Source: Babylonia areolata | Taxonomy: Eukaryota > Mollusca > Gastropoda > Neogastropoda > Buccinidae | Length of the DNA: 64,000 nt | Assembly: GCF_041734735.1 (NCBI RefSeq) | Contig: NC_134883.1 | Coordinates: forward strand, 21,997,247 to 22,061,246 | Direction of reading: 5' to 3' | Shown: positions 63,772 to 64,000 of the stretch, piece after piece | Position numbering within the stretch: position 1 is the stretch's first letter | How the letters are laid out: each line of letters starts with the position of its first letter | Position numbers and translations under genes: made by a program | The notes under the pieces: generated by a model | Database searches by the model: none | Told to the model about the DNA's origin: nothing | Seen by the model: the letters and a program-made list of their open reading frames with translations, nothing else

Positions 63772-64000
63772 CTACAGCACCCTCTGTGGAGAACAGAGCC
63801 CAGTACTGCTCTATACAGGGTACGCTCCGGTTGTGCAGTCACTTATCCTTGTGGATGATGAATCCATGGCAGTCACACTGGAAGTCACAGAGAAGTTGGG
63901 CATACTGGAAGAGCGTTCCGAGCGACCAGGCTTCTCTGTCTGCATCTCTATGTCGATATCTTCAGTTGCAGGTTTTATGCGGGTTGGTGGCTTGATCTTA
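63772..64000 (-). CDS. Possible C-terminal exon of an unidentified convergent gene (partial)
   Basis: Read from the right edge on the - strand, a frame is open for about 75 codons to a TAG at 63772-63774. It begins KIKPPTRIKPATEDIDIEMQ, is Ser/Thr-rich in the middle (SSSMPNFSVTSSVTAMDSSS) and ends SVLHRGVL. This is a plausible disordered C-terminal tail, and the block is less AT-rich than its surroundings. Against it, + strand frames are also open over part of the stretch, so low stop density alone could explain it. I recognise no family. If real, the exon continues beyond the window or starts at an acceptor near 63998. Confidence 0.35.

Noticed and set aside
63603-63995. Open frame of 130 codons on the + strand at the right edge
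   Set aside because: No recognisable domain, and its composition (MMNPWQSHWKSQRSWAYWK) is unlike a natural protein. The overlapping - strand frame is more protein-like, though also unproven.

Overview
The window is animal nuclear DNA, most likely from a gastropod mollusc. It is AT-rich and full of dinucleotide repeats, SINEs, LINE pieces and small DNA-transposon remnants. One large spliced gene fills most of it. The mollusc assignment is an inference: the gene encodes an invertebrate-type SLMAP protein, and several repeats resemble families I remember from caenogastropod genomes. No database was searched.

The main gene lies on the + strand, from about 5748 to at least 50957. I read 30 coding exons (2922 nt including the stop, 973 residues) for an orthologue of SLMAP, the sarcolemma-associated FHA/coiled-coil tail-anchored protein of the STRIPAK phosphatase complex. 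Exons 1-3 carry the FHA domain. Exons 5-10 carry a strongly conserved coiled coil. Exons 12-26 form an unusual run of fifteen phase-1 symmetric exons, most of them exact multiples of 21 nt (one coiled-coil heptad each). Exon 19 encodes a long acidic, Ser/Thr-rich linker. Exons 28-29 finish the coiled coil and exon 30 encodes the C-terminal membrane anchor. Reading phase is continuous across all 29 introns. The promoter and any 5' non-coding exon were not found; an acceptor just before the start codon shows that at least one upstream exon exists.

Layout: 1-5747 is upstream DNA with microsatellites, a decayed LINE fragment (about 1470-2420) and a dispersed repeat (about 5235-5700). 5748-50957 is the gene, with introns holding tRNA-derived SINEs, an RTE-like LINE fragment (33255-34108), a CR1/L2-like LINE fragment (about 47495-48345), piggyBac-like remnants (9131-10162 and about 11370-12574), a near-perfect hairpin element (25621-25741), a 37-bp minisatellite (31704-32540) and several local tandem duplications. 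About 50958-54170 is the SLMAP 3' UTR and flank, with polyadenylation signals near 52500 and 54145. From about 55000 to the right edge the + strand changes from T-rich to A-rich. A possible partial coding exon sits on the - strand at 63772-64000, so a second gene probably converges on SLMAP; its identity is unknown. An inverted relative of the 9131-10162 transposon lies at about 55122-56652 and a long composite SINE at about 62470-63345.

I found no operon-like system, CRISPR array, rRNA or functional tRNA gene. The points most worth following up are the heptad-unit exon array, the minisatellite that begins exactly at a splice donor, the insertion that duplicated the sequence just upstream of the exon 25 acceptor, and the mobile hairpin/half-hairpin family.
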